64,000 bases of DNA from Nitrospira sp. (lineage in GTDB: Bacteria; Nitrospirota; Nitrospiria; Nitrospirales; Nitrospiraceae). Positions 25,333 to 33,771 of this stretch are shown piece after piece. A program made the position numbers and the translations under genes. The first letter of the stretch is position 1. The number at the start of each line of letters is the position of its first letter. The notes below the pieces were generated by a model. That model saw only the letters and a list, made by a program, of their open reading frames with translations, searched no databases and had not been told where the DNA came from. The stretch lies in assembly GCA_030123605.1 (NCBI GenBank), contig CP126123.1, positions 4,183,237-4,247,236 on the forward strand, read 5' to 3'.

Positions 25333-25524
25333 CTACGAAGCCTGGGCAGGGCCGCCGTTGTCGCATCGCGTTTCGTACACACCCGCCGACCTCGTTTGAT
25401 AGGTCGAACAACGCCGGCCGTTCTCATCCGAGGAATGTCCGATCGGCGTCCTCATCGGTGTAAAGAAGGGCGCGCATCCACTGGCCGAGCTGGCCAGCAC
25501 CAACACTACGATCACACGGGTCAT
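25333..25524 (-). CDS. Small lipoprotein, intact copy
   Basis: The 63-residue product from ATG 25524 has a hydrophobic signal and a lipobox-like SASGC (Cys17). A short mature part follows (FFTPMRTPIGHSSDENGRR, then CSTYQTRSAGVYETRCD). The copy at 24108-24268 is nearly the same but frameshifted, so the gene was duplicated around the mazEF module. No family or function is recognised. The two mature cysteines (in RRCSTY and ETRCD) could form a disulfide in the periplasm. Confidence 0.55.
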   Translation of the reverse strand: MTRVIVVLVLASSASGCAPFFTPMRTPIGHSSDENGRRCSTYQTRSAGVYETRCDNGGPAQAS

Positions 25525-25615
25525 CAGATTGCTTCTGCCTACACTTCGGAATGCCTGTTCGGTTCGCATGAGAAGGGCTCTCCCGAGCGCCAAGGCAACT
25601 GTCTTTCGGGTCGTC

Positions 25616-25954
25616 CTATCGCGCCAGCAGTTTCACCAGCCCCACGCAGCCCATGTAGAGGACCAGTGAGCCCACCATCGAGAACCAGAACCCGATGCGT
25701 CCCACGCCGTAGATCATGCAGCCGACATAGACCAGCCAAGGCGGCACAAACCAGAGCAGATTTTTGGCGTAGGTGACGAGGTGCTCGCTGCCGCCGTTGA
25801 GATAAATGAGGATAAACGTCGCGCCGGTCATCGCAGGGAAGGTGCTGGCGAATGCGGCGAGGAAGGAACGGCCTTGCGAGCCCAGATAAGTCGAGACGCT
25901 GACGATGGTGCCGCCTAAGAGAAAGTACAGCACGAATTTCACCCAGTCGCCCAT
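25616..25954 (-). CDS. DUF3147-like integral membrane protein
   Basis: The 112-residue protein has four predicted membrane segments: FVLYFLLGGTIVSVSTYLG, SFLAAFASTFPAMTGATFILIYL, LLWFVPPWLVYVGCMIYGV and WFSMVGSLVLYMGCVGLV. This resembles the small DUF3147 membrane family, whose function is unknown. It lies 12 bp downstream of the RNase Z-like gene on the same strand and is probably co-transcribed with it. Confidence 0.65.
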   Translation of the reverse strand: MGDWVKFVLYFLLGGTIVSVSTYLGSQGRSFLAAFASTFPAMTGATFILIYLNGGSEHLVTYAKNLLWFVPPWLVYVGCMIYGVGRIGFWFSMVGSLVLYMGCVGLVKLLAR

Positions 25955-25966
25955 CCTCAGCCTCCT

Positions 25967-26986
25967 TCATCCCTCTCGAAATGCCCGTTGTGCTTCTGCC
26001 ATGATTTGATGTCCGAGGCCCGTGTAGCGCGGCGAGAAATGGAAGACGACCAGTTCTCGCACGCCGGCCTTTCTGGCCATCAGCCCCGCTTGCCTAGCCG
26101 TCAGGTGATAGCGCTCCCTGGCCTTCTCCGCATCTTGATCCAGATAGGGAGCCTCACAGTAAAAGATGTCGGCGCCGCGAGCAAGCTCGACGACTTTGGT
26201 TTCGTTTTCCTCATCATAGCGAGCATCTACCACATAGGCGAGCTTCTGGCCGCGGCTGATGGTGATGAATCGCTCGCGGACCTCGCCCAGGACAAACTCG
26301 CGCTCCTCCTTGTGGTGTTCATGGTAGAGCGTGGCCTGGAATCGAAAGTCGTCCGACTTGCCCTGCCAGAGGTAGTGCTTCACTTCCTTCAGCCAGTAGC
26401 CGACGGGGAATCCTGCTTCATGCAGCCGTTCCTTGTTGACGTTCACATGAAACTGCTCCTGCAGCGCATAGGCGAAGGAGGGTATGCGGTGATTCAACAC
26501 GACCGCCTGCACGGTGAACATGGGGTCTTCGAGAACGAAAAATTGGTTGTTGGTTTCCCGGCTGATGAGCGCGTGCTCCTGGGCATCATGACGGCGAAAT
26601 CCATCGGTTGCTGGGAAGGTCGCGCTCCGAACTGTTCGGTCATGAAACTCCTGCACGATGATCGTGAGTGGATAGCCGTCCACGAGATTCCACGTGTAGC
26701 CGCGCAGTTTCCCTTCGACGTTGGCGATCAGGCCCGGTGGTCCATAGAGCCGGAGCGTTTTTCCGCGCCCCAGGGCGACGCGCAGCACCGCATCGAACCC
26801 GATGAAGTGGTCCATGTGGGTGTGGGAGATGAAGATGTCGCCGGCGCGTAGCAAGCGGGTCGGGCCCAGGGCATCGTTGTGGCCCAGATCGAACAGCAAT
26901 GCGCGCTTCGACCAACGCACTTCAACGAACAGGCCGGGATCGCCGAAGACATCGTTGACGAGGTGGCTGGAGAAGGAAGGATTCAT
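25967..26986 (-). CDS. RNase Z-like metallo-beta-lactamase-fold hydrolase
   Basis: The 339-residue protein carries the metal-binding motif HTHMDHFIGFDAVLR, the later Asp in VVDARYDEEN and the C-terminal His in VVFHFSPRYTG, in the order found in RNase Z/ElaC-type enzymes. RNase Z trims tRNA 3' ends in the cytoplasm. This protein is longer than standard bacterial RNase Z and has an insertion in the middle (about 110-220), so a different phosphodiesterase activity is possible. The gene is followed closely by the DUF3147 gene and preceded by the CPBP-like gene. Confidence 0.75.
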   Translation of the reverse strand: MNPSFSSHLVNDVFGDPGLFVEVRWSKRALLFDLGHNDALGPTRLLRAGDIFISHTHMDHFIGFDAVLRVALGRGKTLRLYGPPGLIANVEGKLRGYTWNLVDGYPLTIIVQEFHDRTVRSATFPATDGFRRHDAQEHALISRETNNQFFVLEDPMFTVQAVVLNHRIPSFAYALQEQFHVNVNKERLHEAGFPVGYWLKEVKHYLWQGKSDDFRFQATLYHEHHKEEREFVLGEVRERFITISRGQKLAYVVDARYDEENETKVVELARGADIFYCEAPYLDQDAEKARERYHLTARQAGLMARKAGVRELVVFHFSPRYTGLGHQIMAEAQRAFREG

Positions 26987-26989
26987 CGA

Positions 26990-27673
26990 CTACATCAGTA
27001 CCGTTCGCATGACAACATACAACACGATCACCTCCACCGCATGGGCCAGAATGGGTACGTAGAGATTACGAAACCTGATCCACAGCGTACCCCATACCAG
27101 GCCGTCCCAGACGGCTATCCAGTGGAGATGCTGAAAGGTTGCCACCAGAAAGGGATCGAACGCAAACAGGAGGGCGCTGGTCAGGACGGCCGCCGGAGCC
27201 GGAAATCCCAAGGCCAAGAGTCGTCCCAGGAGAAAACCGCGAAAGTTCGATTCGACCATCACGGCGATGAACAGAATGAACCAGGGGACCATGAGCCACA
27301 GGGGAATCTTCGCATGCGGCGTCTCGGCAAGAAATTCGTAGTTTCCTCCCAGGAGAGGCGAGAGATGGAGAATGAACAGCACATTGATGGTTCCGAGCGC
27401 CAGTCCCGTGACCACTCCCCAGCGAAGGCCTTGCGGCAGGAGAGAAGCGGTCAGGCCGAGGCGCTGAACGATCGGGGCATTGAACCGTCCCCAGGCGATG
27501 AAGGCCGCATAGGCGCAAAGTTGAGGGAAAAACTGATAGAGGCTCTGTTGTCGGAGGGCGACGGGGGAAGCATAAAAGAGAATCGTCGCGGCAACGGGAA
27601 GTAGTCCGAGAGCTGCTCCTCGCTCGATCGCCTGAGTCGCATGGGGCAATCGCGCTTCCTCAGACCGGATCAT
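26990..27673 (-). CDS. CPBP-family-like membrane protein with degenerate motif
   Basis: The 227-residue protein has about six hydrophobic segments. A CPBP (CAAX protease/bacteriocin-processing) motif 1 is present in altered form, ESNFRGFLLGRL instead of EExxFRG. The later motifs appear as FQHLHWIAVWDGLVWG and YVPILAHAVEV, which retains the His of the PxxxH motif. One of the paired glutamates is replaced by Ser, so protease activity is uncertain. It ends 3 bp before the RNase Z-like gene starts, indicating an operon. Confidence 0.6.
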   Translation of the reverse strand: MIRSEEARLPHATQAIERGAALGLLPVAATILFYASPVALRQQSLYQFFPQLCAYAAFIAWGRFNAPIVQRLGLTASLLPQGLRWGVVTGLALGTINVLFILHLSPLLGGNYEFLAETPHAKIPLWLMVPWFILFIAVMVESNFRGFLLGRLLALGFPAPAAVLTSALLFAFDPFLVATFQHLHWIAVWDGLVWGTLWIRFRNLYVPILAHAVEVIVLYVVMRTVLM

Positions 27674-27679
27674 GGACGA

Positions 27680-29230
27680 CTATTCGAGTTTCAGGTCGTA
27701 CCGTTCGAGGGTGGTGGCCTTGTTGCGTGCGAGATTCGAGAGAGATTTATTGTAGTCCACGATGGCCCGAAGTTCGTTGCCCTGAGCCGTGGCGAGGTCG
27801 CGCTGAAAGTCGAGCACGAACCGTGTCGTGCTGAGGCCGACCTTCAAACGTTCCTGTTCGGCCTGCAATTGCTTTTCGGCCATGATGCGGGCGGATTTGG
27901 TGGTTTCGATTCGTTTGAAATCGGTGTGGACGCGACGGACCGCTTCGCGGACACCGACGATCACCTGCTGGCGGACGCTTTGCAACGACGACTGGGCATT
28001 GCGCGATTCCAACTGCCGTTTGTTGTACGTGCTGTAGGCCGAACGGTTGCCGAGCGGGTAGCTGAGGACCAGACCGGCGCCGTAGTTGTAAAAGTCTCCG
28101 CCGAGATTCCGCCTGGTGGCGTCACCGTAGTCCGCGCCGAGCCCCGAGAGCCCCATCGTGCCCTGAAACGAAAGGGTCGGCAAGAGTTGATTCTTGGCAA
28201 ACTTCACATTGAGATCGCTGCTTTCCACATTTTTACCGGCCTGCAGAATTTCCGGACGGCGCTCCATGGCGATGTCGATGGCCTCTTGCAGGCTGATCGC
28301 TTCCAGGACCGTCGTCGGCGGATCGATCGGAGTCAACCGGAGGTCCTGCCGTAATTCCTCTTCGGCGGGATTCAGCAGGCGGCGCAATTGGTCTTCCTGG
28401 TCGCGAATGGATTTTTCGGCCACGAGGATCTGCTCGACCCGCGAGGCGACGGCGGCTTCTGCTTGCAAGACATCGACGATCGACATGACGCCCGCCTTGG
28501 CCTTGGCGCGATTGCTGGCCAACAGTTCTTCGGCCGCCTTGAGCGCCGCCTGCGCGACCTTGAGGTTTTCATTCGAAAACACCACTTCCCAGAAGGTTTG
28601 TTCGACGCTGGCGATGACGGTCAACACGCGGTCGAGGAAGACGTGCTGTTCGACCGTCGCATTGTTCTGGGCGATGGAGATAAAGGTCCTGTTCACTTCC
28701 ATGCCGAAGTTTTTCAGGAGCGGTTGGGTGACCGTCAAGGCGAGGCCGCCTGTCCAGGCCGGGTTGAACAGGAAGGTGTTGGGGCCGCCCACGAAACTGC
28801 GCTGGGGGCTGTAGTTCAAGTCGTAGTTGGCGCCGGTGGGGAGATTCTGGGTGATGTCGGCGGTGACGGTGGAGGTGTTCTGGTCGAACTTCGTAATCTC
28901 ATTCAGATTGGCTCCGGTGAAACCGAGAACCGGCCGATTCAGCGGGGTGACCTGGCGGTTGTACTGTCCGTTCAGGCTGACGGTGGGATCGAACTTGGCC
29001 TGCTCGATCACGATGTCGGCCAGGCGGCTCTCTTTGGTATGCCGGCCGATGCTGATATCGAGATTGTTCTGCAGCGCCTTGACGACTGCGTCTGCGAGCG
29101 AGACGGCTTCGCGCCGTTCAGTCGGGATCGGCCTGGTCACTTCCAGCCCGAAAGCGGGCGGGACCGTCCAGGTGGTGAGCGTTGTCGCAGTCCCTAGGAG
29201 AAGGAGTCCGCGGAGAATTCGAATCGTCAT
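27680..29230 (-). CDS. TolC-family outer membrane efflux protein
   Basis: The 516-residue protein starts MTIRILRGLLLLGTATTLTTW with a signal peptide ending near AFGLE. It contains the TolC/OEP layout of two homologous halves: VSLADAVVKALQNNLDISIGR and ISLQEAIDIAMERRPEILQAGKN. Long coiled-coil helices are rich in Ala, Glu and Gln. It should form the trimeric outer-membrane duct of a type I secretion or efflux system. No inner-membrane pump or adaptor lies beside it, so the partner is elsewhere. ATG 29230 was chosen because the signal peptide begins there. Confidence 0.88.
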   Translation of the reverse strand: MTIRILRGLLLLGTATTLTTWTVPPAFGLEVTRPIPTERREAVSLADAVVKALQNNLDISIGRHTKESRLADIVIEQAKFDPTVSLNGQYNRQVTPLNRPVLGFTGANLNEITKFDQNTSTVTADITQNLPTGANYDLNYSPQRSFVGGPNTFLFNPAWTGGLALTVTQPLLKNFGMEVNRTFISIAQNNATVEQHVFLDRVLTVIASVEQTFWEVVFSNENLKVAQAALKAAEELLASNRAKAKAGVMSIVDVLQAEAAVASRVEQILVAEKSIRDQEDQLRRLLNPAEEELRQDLRLTPIDPPTTVLEAISLQEAIDIAMERRPEILQAGKNVESSDLNVKFAKNQLLPTLSFQGTMGLSGLGADYGDATRRNLGGDFYNYGAGLVLSYPLGNRSAYSTYNKRQLESRNAQSSLQSVRQQVIVGVREAVRRVHTDFKRIETTKSARIMAEKQLQAEQERLKVGLSTTRFVLDFQRDLATAQGNELRAIVDYNKSLSNLARNKATTLERYDLKLE

Positions 29231-29316
29231 AACAAACTCCTTGATGCCGGATCGAGGTTGGCCCATACTGACCGAGTGATCGTCTGGCGTGGTACCATAA
29301 ACGGAGCGTGCTGTCC

Positions 29317-29736
29317 ATGCCGAGTGGAAAGGCGGTGGCCGTGATGTCCAGGATGCGATGGATAACTGGTATGGGCCTGGTGATGCTGATGTCCGTCTCC
29401 CCGGCGGGTGCACAATCCGTCTCCAGCGTACGCGGGCTCGGCGGGGGAGTCGCACCGCTCTTCGGCCTCGTCGGTCCCGGCAATCTGTATGTGGATAATC
29501 AAGGGACCCAAGGCTACATCTATAATTTCGGGGACAACTTTGAATCGTTCAACTTCCGCAATCCCTCGACCGGGCAGGCTTGGAGCGGAGCCTTGATGAC
29601 GCTGGGCCCGCAGCTGTCGGTCGGATTGATCCAGGGAGCCAATCAAGTGGGCTCGCCGATGGTATTTCCTCCTGCGCCCCGCGAGGCCGGACCTCTCCCT
29701 CCTATTCAATCCACTATCCTCGACGATATCCCCTGA
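29317..29736 (+). CDS. Small exported protein of unknown function
   Basis: The product (139 residues from ATG 29317; a start at 29344 is also possible) has a signal peptide ending in SPAGAQS. The mature part is Gly/Asn/Pro-rich without Cys: LGGGVAPLFGLVGPGNLYVD, then GTQGYIYNFGDNFESFNF. It is likely periplasmic or surface located. No family is recognised. It is divergent from the TolC-family gene, with only 86 bp between them. Confidence 0.55.
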   Translation: MPSGKAVAVMSRMRWITGMGLVMLMSVSPAGAQSVSSVRGLGGGVAPLFGLVGPGNLYVDNQGTQGYIYNFGDNFESFNFRNPSTGQAWSGALMTLGPQLSVGLIQGANQVGSPMVFPPAPREAGPLPPIQSTILDDIP

Positions 29737-30139
29737 TGTTGTTCCTGTCCGGATGTTGTTCTCTCTGTGGCGGGTTTGCGAGTTGCCGCAAGCCTGTCAC
29801 AGCGTTCTTCTCTTGTCCGCCCGAATTATCAACAGAATCCACAGCCTTGAGACGCCTGCTCCATTTCGGAGCTTGCCGGAATTTTTCTGTAAGTAATTGG
29901 TTTACATGAAATTATAAGCCAAGACGAGAGAACCATGTCTGTGGGTTGTGAAACGGTATGACGCTTGCTTAGCCGTCTGATCCTTAAAAGGTGTCTTCGA
30001 CCGTGTGAGGAGACGACAAAAAGAGTGTGCCTGTCTCAAAGATGTCAATTGAATCGAACAGGCAGAATGGAAAGAATGCCGTGCGACGGCTGGGTGCTCT
30101 GACTCAGGTGGCTGTCCAGGATTAAAGGAGCGTGTTGAT
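29737..30139. other. Intergenic region with no recognised feature
   Basis: This 403-bp stretch is less GC-rich than its surroundings and holds no coding frame with codon-like composition. There is no clear terminator or promoter. An AT-rich patch near 29895-29925 could contain the promoter of the downstream glycosyltransferase, but I could not assign -35 and -10 boxes. A ribosome site (AAAGGAG at 30124-30130) precedes the next gene. Confidence 0.3.
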
Positions 30140-31213
30140 ATGAGGATTGCCCAGGTTTCACCGCTGTGGGAAAGCGTTCCTCCGAAATTGTATGGAGGGA
30201 CGGAACGGATCGTTTCGTACCTGACGGAAGAACTGATCCGGCAAGGGCACGAAGTGACGTTGTTTGCCAGTGGTGATTCGGTCACGAGGGCAAAGTTAGA
30301 AGCGCCTTGCCAGCAGGCGTTGCGTTTGAACACCGGGATTTTCAACCGTGAGGCGCCCCTCATCCAGATGATGGAACAGGTCTTCAGCGTCGCCGACCAG
30401 TTCGATATCATCCATTCTCATCTCGACTTTCTGGCCTTTTCCCTGTCCCGCCGATGCCGAGTGCCGGTGGTGACAACGCTCCATGGCCGGTTGGACCTGC
30501 CTGAACTCGTGCCGGTTTTCCGCGATTTTGCGGAACTGCCGCTGGTGTCGATCTCGAATTCTCAGCGAAAGCCATTGCCTTGGTGTAACTGGCAAAACAC
30601 CGTCTATCACGGGTTACCGCAGAATCTCTATACTTTCAATGCAGAGCCGGGCAAATACCTGGCTTTCCTGGGCCGGGTGTCTCCGGAAAAGTGTCCGGAC
30701 CAGGCGATCGAACTGGCCATCCGCGTCGGGTTGCCCCTCAAGATGGCGGCAAAGGTCGATCCGGCCGACCGAGCCTATTTCGAACGGGTCGTGGAGCCGC
30801 TCCTCGACCACCCCTTGATCGAATTTGTGGGGGAAATCACCGATGCGCAGAAGAGTGAGTTTATCGGGAATGCCATCGGACTGGTCTGCCCCTATGACTG
30901 GCCTGAGCCCTTTGGCCTTGTCTTGATCGAAAGTCTCGCTTGTGGTACACCCGTCCTCGCCTACCGACGGGGATCCATCCCGGAAATCATCGACCATGGT
31001 GTGACGGGTTTTATCAGCGAACATCTCGACGAAATGGTGAGTCAAGTCGAACGGCTCACGACGATCGATCGCCGCCGCTGCCGGCAAGTGTTCGATGAGC
31101 GGTTTACCGCGCAGCGCATGACGAACGACTACGTGAAGATCTATCAGCAGTTGATCGCTGATGCCGCTGCGCTCCCGGGTCAGACGGGACAGCAACTCGC
31201 TTCGAACCTTTAG
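30140..31213 (+). CDS. Glycosyltransferase family 4 protein
   Basis: The 357-residue protein has the GT-B fold pattern. The N-terminal domain starts MRIAQVSPLWESVPPKLYGG with GGTER as a donor-side glycine loop. The C-terminal domain begins near KYLAFLGRVSPEKCPDQAIELA and has the GT4 EPFGLVLIESLACGTPVLAYRRGSIPEII motif, with the E-x7-E pair. It is cytoplasmic and transfers a sugar from an NDP-sugar. The acceptor is unknown. The next gene (MFS exporter) starts 34 bp downstream. Confidence 0.88.
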   Translation: MRIAQVSPLWESVPPKLYGGTERIVSYLTEELIRQGHEVTLFASGDSVTRAKLEAPCQQALRLNTGIFNREAPLIQMMEQVFSVADQFDIIHSHLDFLAFSLSRRCRVPVVTTLHGRLDLPELVPVFRDFAELPLVSISNSQRKPLPWCNWQNTVYHGLPQNLYTFNAEPGKYLAFLGRVSPEKCPDQAIELAIRVGLPLKMAAKVDPADRAYFERVVEPLLDHPLIEFVGEITDAQKSEFIGNAIGLVCPYDWPEPFGLVLIESLACGTPVLAYRRGSIPEIIDHGVTGFISEHLDEMVSQVERLTTIDRRRCRQVFDERFTAQRMTNDYVKIYQQLIADAAALPGQTGQQLASNL

Positions 31214-31247
31214 TCAGTGCGACCTCACCCTCGCAGAAGGACAGAGC

Positions 31248-32528
31248 ATGGCAGACGAGCCTCAATCTATTCCTGAGTCGAACGTATCCGGTTGGCGGTT
31301 GTTGGGAACAAGGGACTTCGGCTGTCTCTGGGCCGGCCAAGTCATCTCCCAGATCGGCGACGGGTTGAACAAGGTCGCGCTGTTGTGGTTCGTCTATGAG
31401 TTGACCGGGTCGGCGCTCAAGATGACCGCGATCGGACTGCTGCAGACGATTCCTCCGCTGGTGTTCGGGCCGCTCATCGGTGTCTATCTCGATTGTCTTC
31501 CCAAGAAAACGGTCATGATCGTGGTGGACCTCTTACGGACGCTGATGATCTTGCTGATCCCGCTGTTCTATACGTTCGACATGCTGACGCTCGAGCGATT
31601 GTACGTCCTGGTCTTTCTGATCTCGATCGTGTCCACCGTGTTCGGTCCGGCCCTGGCGTCTGCGGTACCCTCGATCGTCCAACGGTCGCAACTCACGACG
31701 GCGAACGCCTTCCTGCAGAGCACCACCAACATCGGGGTCCTGCTGGGTCCGGCCATGAGCGGTCTCGGCATCGCTTTGATCGGCGCGCAGAATGTACTCT
31801 ATGTGGATGCCGCGACCTTTTTGGTGTCCGCGCTGTTCCTCTTGCCGATTCGCGTGCGGGATACCCGTGCGGTCAAGGGGCTCAATGCCTTGTCCACTCC
31901 GGTTATTCAAGACATGATGGTCGGATTTCGCTTCGTATTCCTGCAGCACCGGGTGGTGTTCGCGCTGATGATTACCGCAGTCCTGTACAATCTCGCGATC
32001 AGCGCCTTCGTGTTTCTTCTCCCGGTGGTCGCGAAAGAGCTGTTGCAAGTCGGTCCTATGGAACTCGGTTGGCTGTGGTCGGCGTTGGGTATCGGGATGT
32101 TGGCGGCTTCCCTGTGGCTCGCCAGGACTCCGCAGGGCACGTTCCAGGATCGAGTGGGGAAAATCGGCCGATCCTTGGCTGTCGGCGGGGTAGCCGTCTG
32201 CGCATTGGGGTTGATTCAAACGCCGGTCCTCTTCAGCACGTTTTTGTTGATCATCATCATCGGAGGGACCACCTCCCTCTTCTACCCGGTCGTGTGGGCG
32301 ATGCTCCAGGAGGTCACGCCGGAGCATCTGTTGGGGCGTGTCTTCACCACGTTCAGCACCGGTGGGATGGCCTCGGCAATGGTCGGCATGGCCGGATTTG
32401 GATGGGCTGCTGATGCGGTCGGTCCTGCTGCGAGTCTGATCGGGATCGGGCTGCTCCTGTTGCTCACCGCCGTGGTCACGGTGCAAGTCAGCCGCCGTGA
32501 CCTGGGCGCGAGACCGGTTGCGGCATAA
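31248..32528 (+). CDS. MFS transporter (EntS/MFS_3-like), paralogue 1
   Basis: The 426-residue integral membrane protein has about 12 predicted helices. It opens with FGCLWAGQVISQIGDGLNKVALLWFVYELTGSALKM, a hallmark of the MFS_3 group that includes enterobactin exporter EntS and macrolide exporters. The loop YLDCLPKKTVMIVVDLLRT matches the MFS motif A region. It probably exports a small hydrophobic compound by proton antiport. Its paralogue is at 33772. ATG 31248 follows a GAAGGACAGAGC stretch. Confidence 0.85.
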   Translation: MADEPQSIPESNVSGWRLLGTRDFGCLWAGQVISQIGDGLNKVALLWFVYELTGSALKMTAIGLLQTIPPLVFGPLIGVYLDCLPKKTVMIVVDLLRTLMILLIPLFYTFDMLTLERLYVLVFLISIVSTVFGPALASAVPSIVQRSQLTTANAFLQSTTNIGVLLGPAMSGLGIALIGAQNVLYVDAATFLVSALFLLPIRVRDTRAVKGLNALSTPVIQDMMVGFRFVFLQHRVVFALMITAVLYNLAISAFVFLLPVVAKELLQVGPMELGWLWSALGIGMLAASLWLARTPQGTFQDRVGKIGRSLAVGGVAVCALGLIQTPVLFSTFLLIIIIGGTTSLFYPVVWAMLQEVTPEHLLGRVFTTFSTGGMASAMVGMAGFGWAADAVGPAASLIGIGLLLLLTAVVTVQVSRRDLGARPVAA

Positions 32529-32556
32529 CTTTCTCCCCTCATCGTTCTTCCTCGAT

Positions 32557-32590
32557 CGGCGCGGCGGCTACATGCTGTTCGCGCCGTCGT
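32557..32590 (+). terminator. Possible terminator after the first MFS gene
   Basis: A 7-bp stem CGGCGCG (32557-32563) with CGCGCCG (32580-32586) has a 16-nt loop and is followed by TCGTTTT. The stem is short, the loop large and the T-run brief, so this is only a candidate. The rest of the 227-bp gap up to the BON gene shows nothing else. Confidence 0.3.
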
Positions 32591-32755
32591 TTTCGGTTCA
32601 GCTTCATCGTTCGATTCCTGCAGGAGTTGCTTTCTCTCCCTGCCTCGCGTATGTCTTTTCTTCCGGACTGCGCTCGTTTCTTGAAACGACGCTGCACAAC
32701 GGGTGCTCGATGATCGGCCTCGCAGTCTCTGATCAACTCAACTCATGAGGGGCAT

Positions 32756-33721
32756 ATGCCTATGCGGATGACGCAGACTGTTTGTTTGATAGGGGCCGTG
32801 GTACTCACAGGCCTGTCTGGAATGTGGAGTGCAAGTCCGGTCGTTTGGGCGGAGTCGATGCCGGAAGGAAAATCTGAAGTGCCGCCGACACAGCGAGCCA
32901 AAGATCCCGATGTAAAAGCCAAGGAGCCGGACTCCAAGCCGAAAGACTCAGATTCCAAACCGAAAGACCCGGAATCAAAGCCGGTTGAACAAAAATCGAA
33001 AGAGGCCGACGCGAAGCTCAAAGAAGGGGAGACGAAGGCCAAGGATGCCGAGAGTAAGCCGAAGGACCAAGACCTCAAACAGAAGGACCCGGCGGCGAAG
33101 GCCAAAGAACCGGAGACGAAATCCAAAGAAGTCGACGCGGTTCCCGAACATCCCTGCCCTTCAGTCCCCCATGCGGCGGAGGCGAAGCCGGCGGTAGAGG
33201 CACTACCACCTTCCAGTGAGGGCGCAGCGGGAGATCGTCCCAAGGCTCCAGAGCCCGAAGTCAAAAAGCCGATGAAGTCCTCGATGGTGACGGCTAAATT
33301 GGCGTTTATGGCCGATCCGCGACTGTTTCCCTACGATATCGAGGTGGACGTCAAGGAAAAGGACCTTGTCTTGCTCGGAAAAGTGTCGCAAGAATCGGAT
33401 AAGAAGGTGGCGACCGACATCGTGCGATGTCTTGAAGGAGTGCATGCGGTAGAGAACCGTCTAAAGGTCGAACCAGACGCGACCCGCGGACTCGTCGCCG
33501 AACGCGACAAAGTGCTCACACAGCTGGTCAAGGAACGGTTCGAGAAAAGTAAAACCTTGCAATCGGTGAAGTTCGATGTAAAAACCGAGGATGGCGTCGT
33601 CACCTTGAACGGGACGACGCGGTTTCAAGTCATCGTGCTGGAAGCGGCCCAAGCGGCACGGCAAGTTCCTGGCGTGCGGGCGGTCAACACCGAGAGTGTA
33701 CGATTGGTGGCCGGAGAATAG
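32756..33721 (+). CDS. Exported BON-domain protein with Lys/Glu/Pro repeat linker
   Basis: The 321-residue protein has a signal peptide (residues 1-32, ending VVWAES). A low-complexity linker follows (about 35-125) made of repeats such as KEPDSKPKDSDSKPKDPESK. Two BON domains come next (about 178-240 and 247-318), each with the 'V.nG.V' type turn: KDLVLLGKVSQESDKKVATDI and GVVTLNGTTRFQVIVLEAAQ. BON domains bind phospholipid or peptidoglycan-associated partners in the periplasm. It lies between two MFS exporters, which may suggest a shared envelope function. Confidence 0.8.
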   Translation: MPMRMTQTVCLIGAVVLTGLSGMWSASPVVWAESMPEGKSEVPPTQRAKDPDVKAKEPDSKPKDSDSKPKDPESKPVEQKSKEADAKLKEGETKAKDAESKPKDQDLKQKDPAAKAKEPETKSKEVDAVPEHPCPSVPHAAEAKPAVEALPPSSEGAAGDRPKAPEPEVKKPMKSSMVTAKLAFMADPRLFPYDIEVDVKEKDLVLLGKVSQESDKKVATDIVRCLEGVHAVENRLKVEPDATRGLVAERDKVLTQLVKERFEKSKTLQSVKFDVKTEDGVVTLNGTTRFQVIVLEAAQAARQVPGVRAVNTESVRLVAGE

Positions 33722-33771
33722 GGTATCACATGAATTCACAGTCACAGGGTGTCTGACATCGGTTCGCCGAC

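Noticed and set aside
17371-25615. Prophage or integrative element with attachment sites
   Set aside because: No integrase, tRNA or flanking direct repeat was found; only the IS3 transposase and small repeats are mobile in appearance.
31533-32486. 317-residue minus-strand frame rich in His, Gln and Arg
   Set aside because: It is the antisense of the first MFS gene and lacks any motif.
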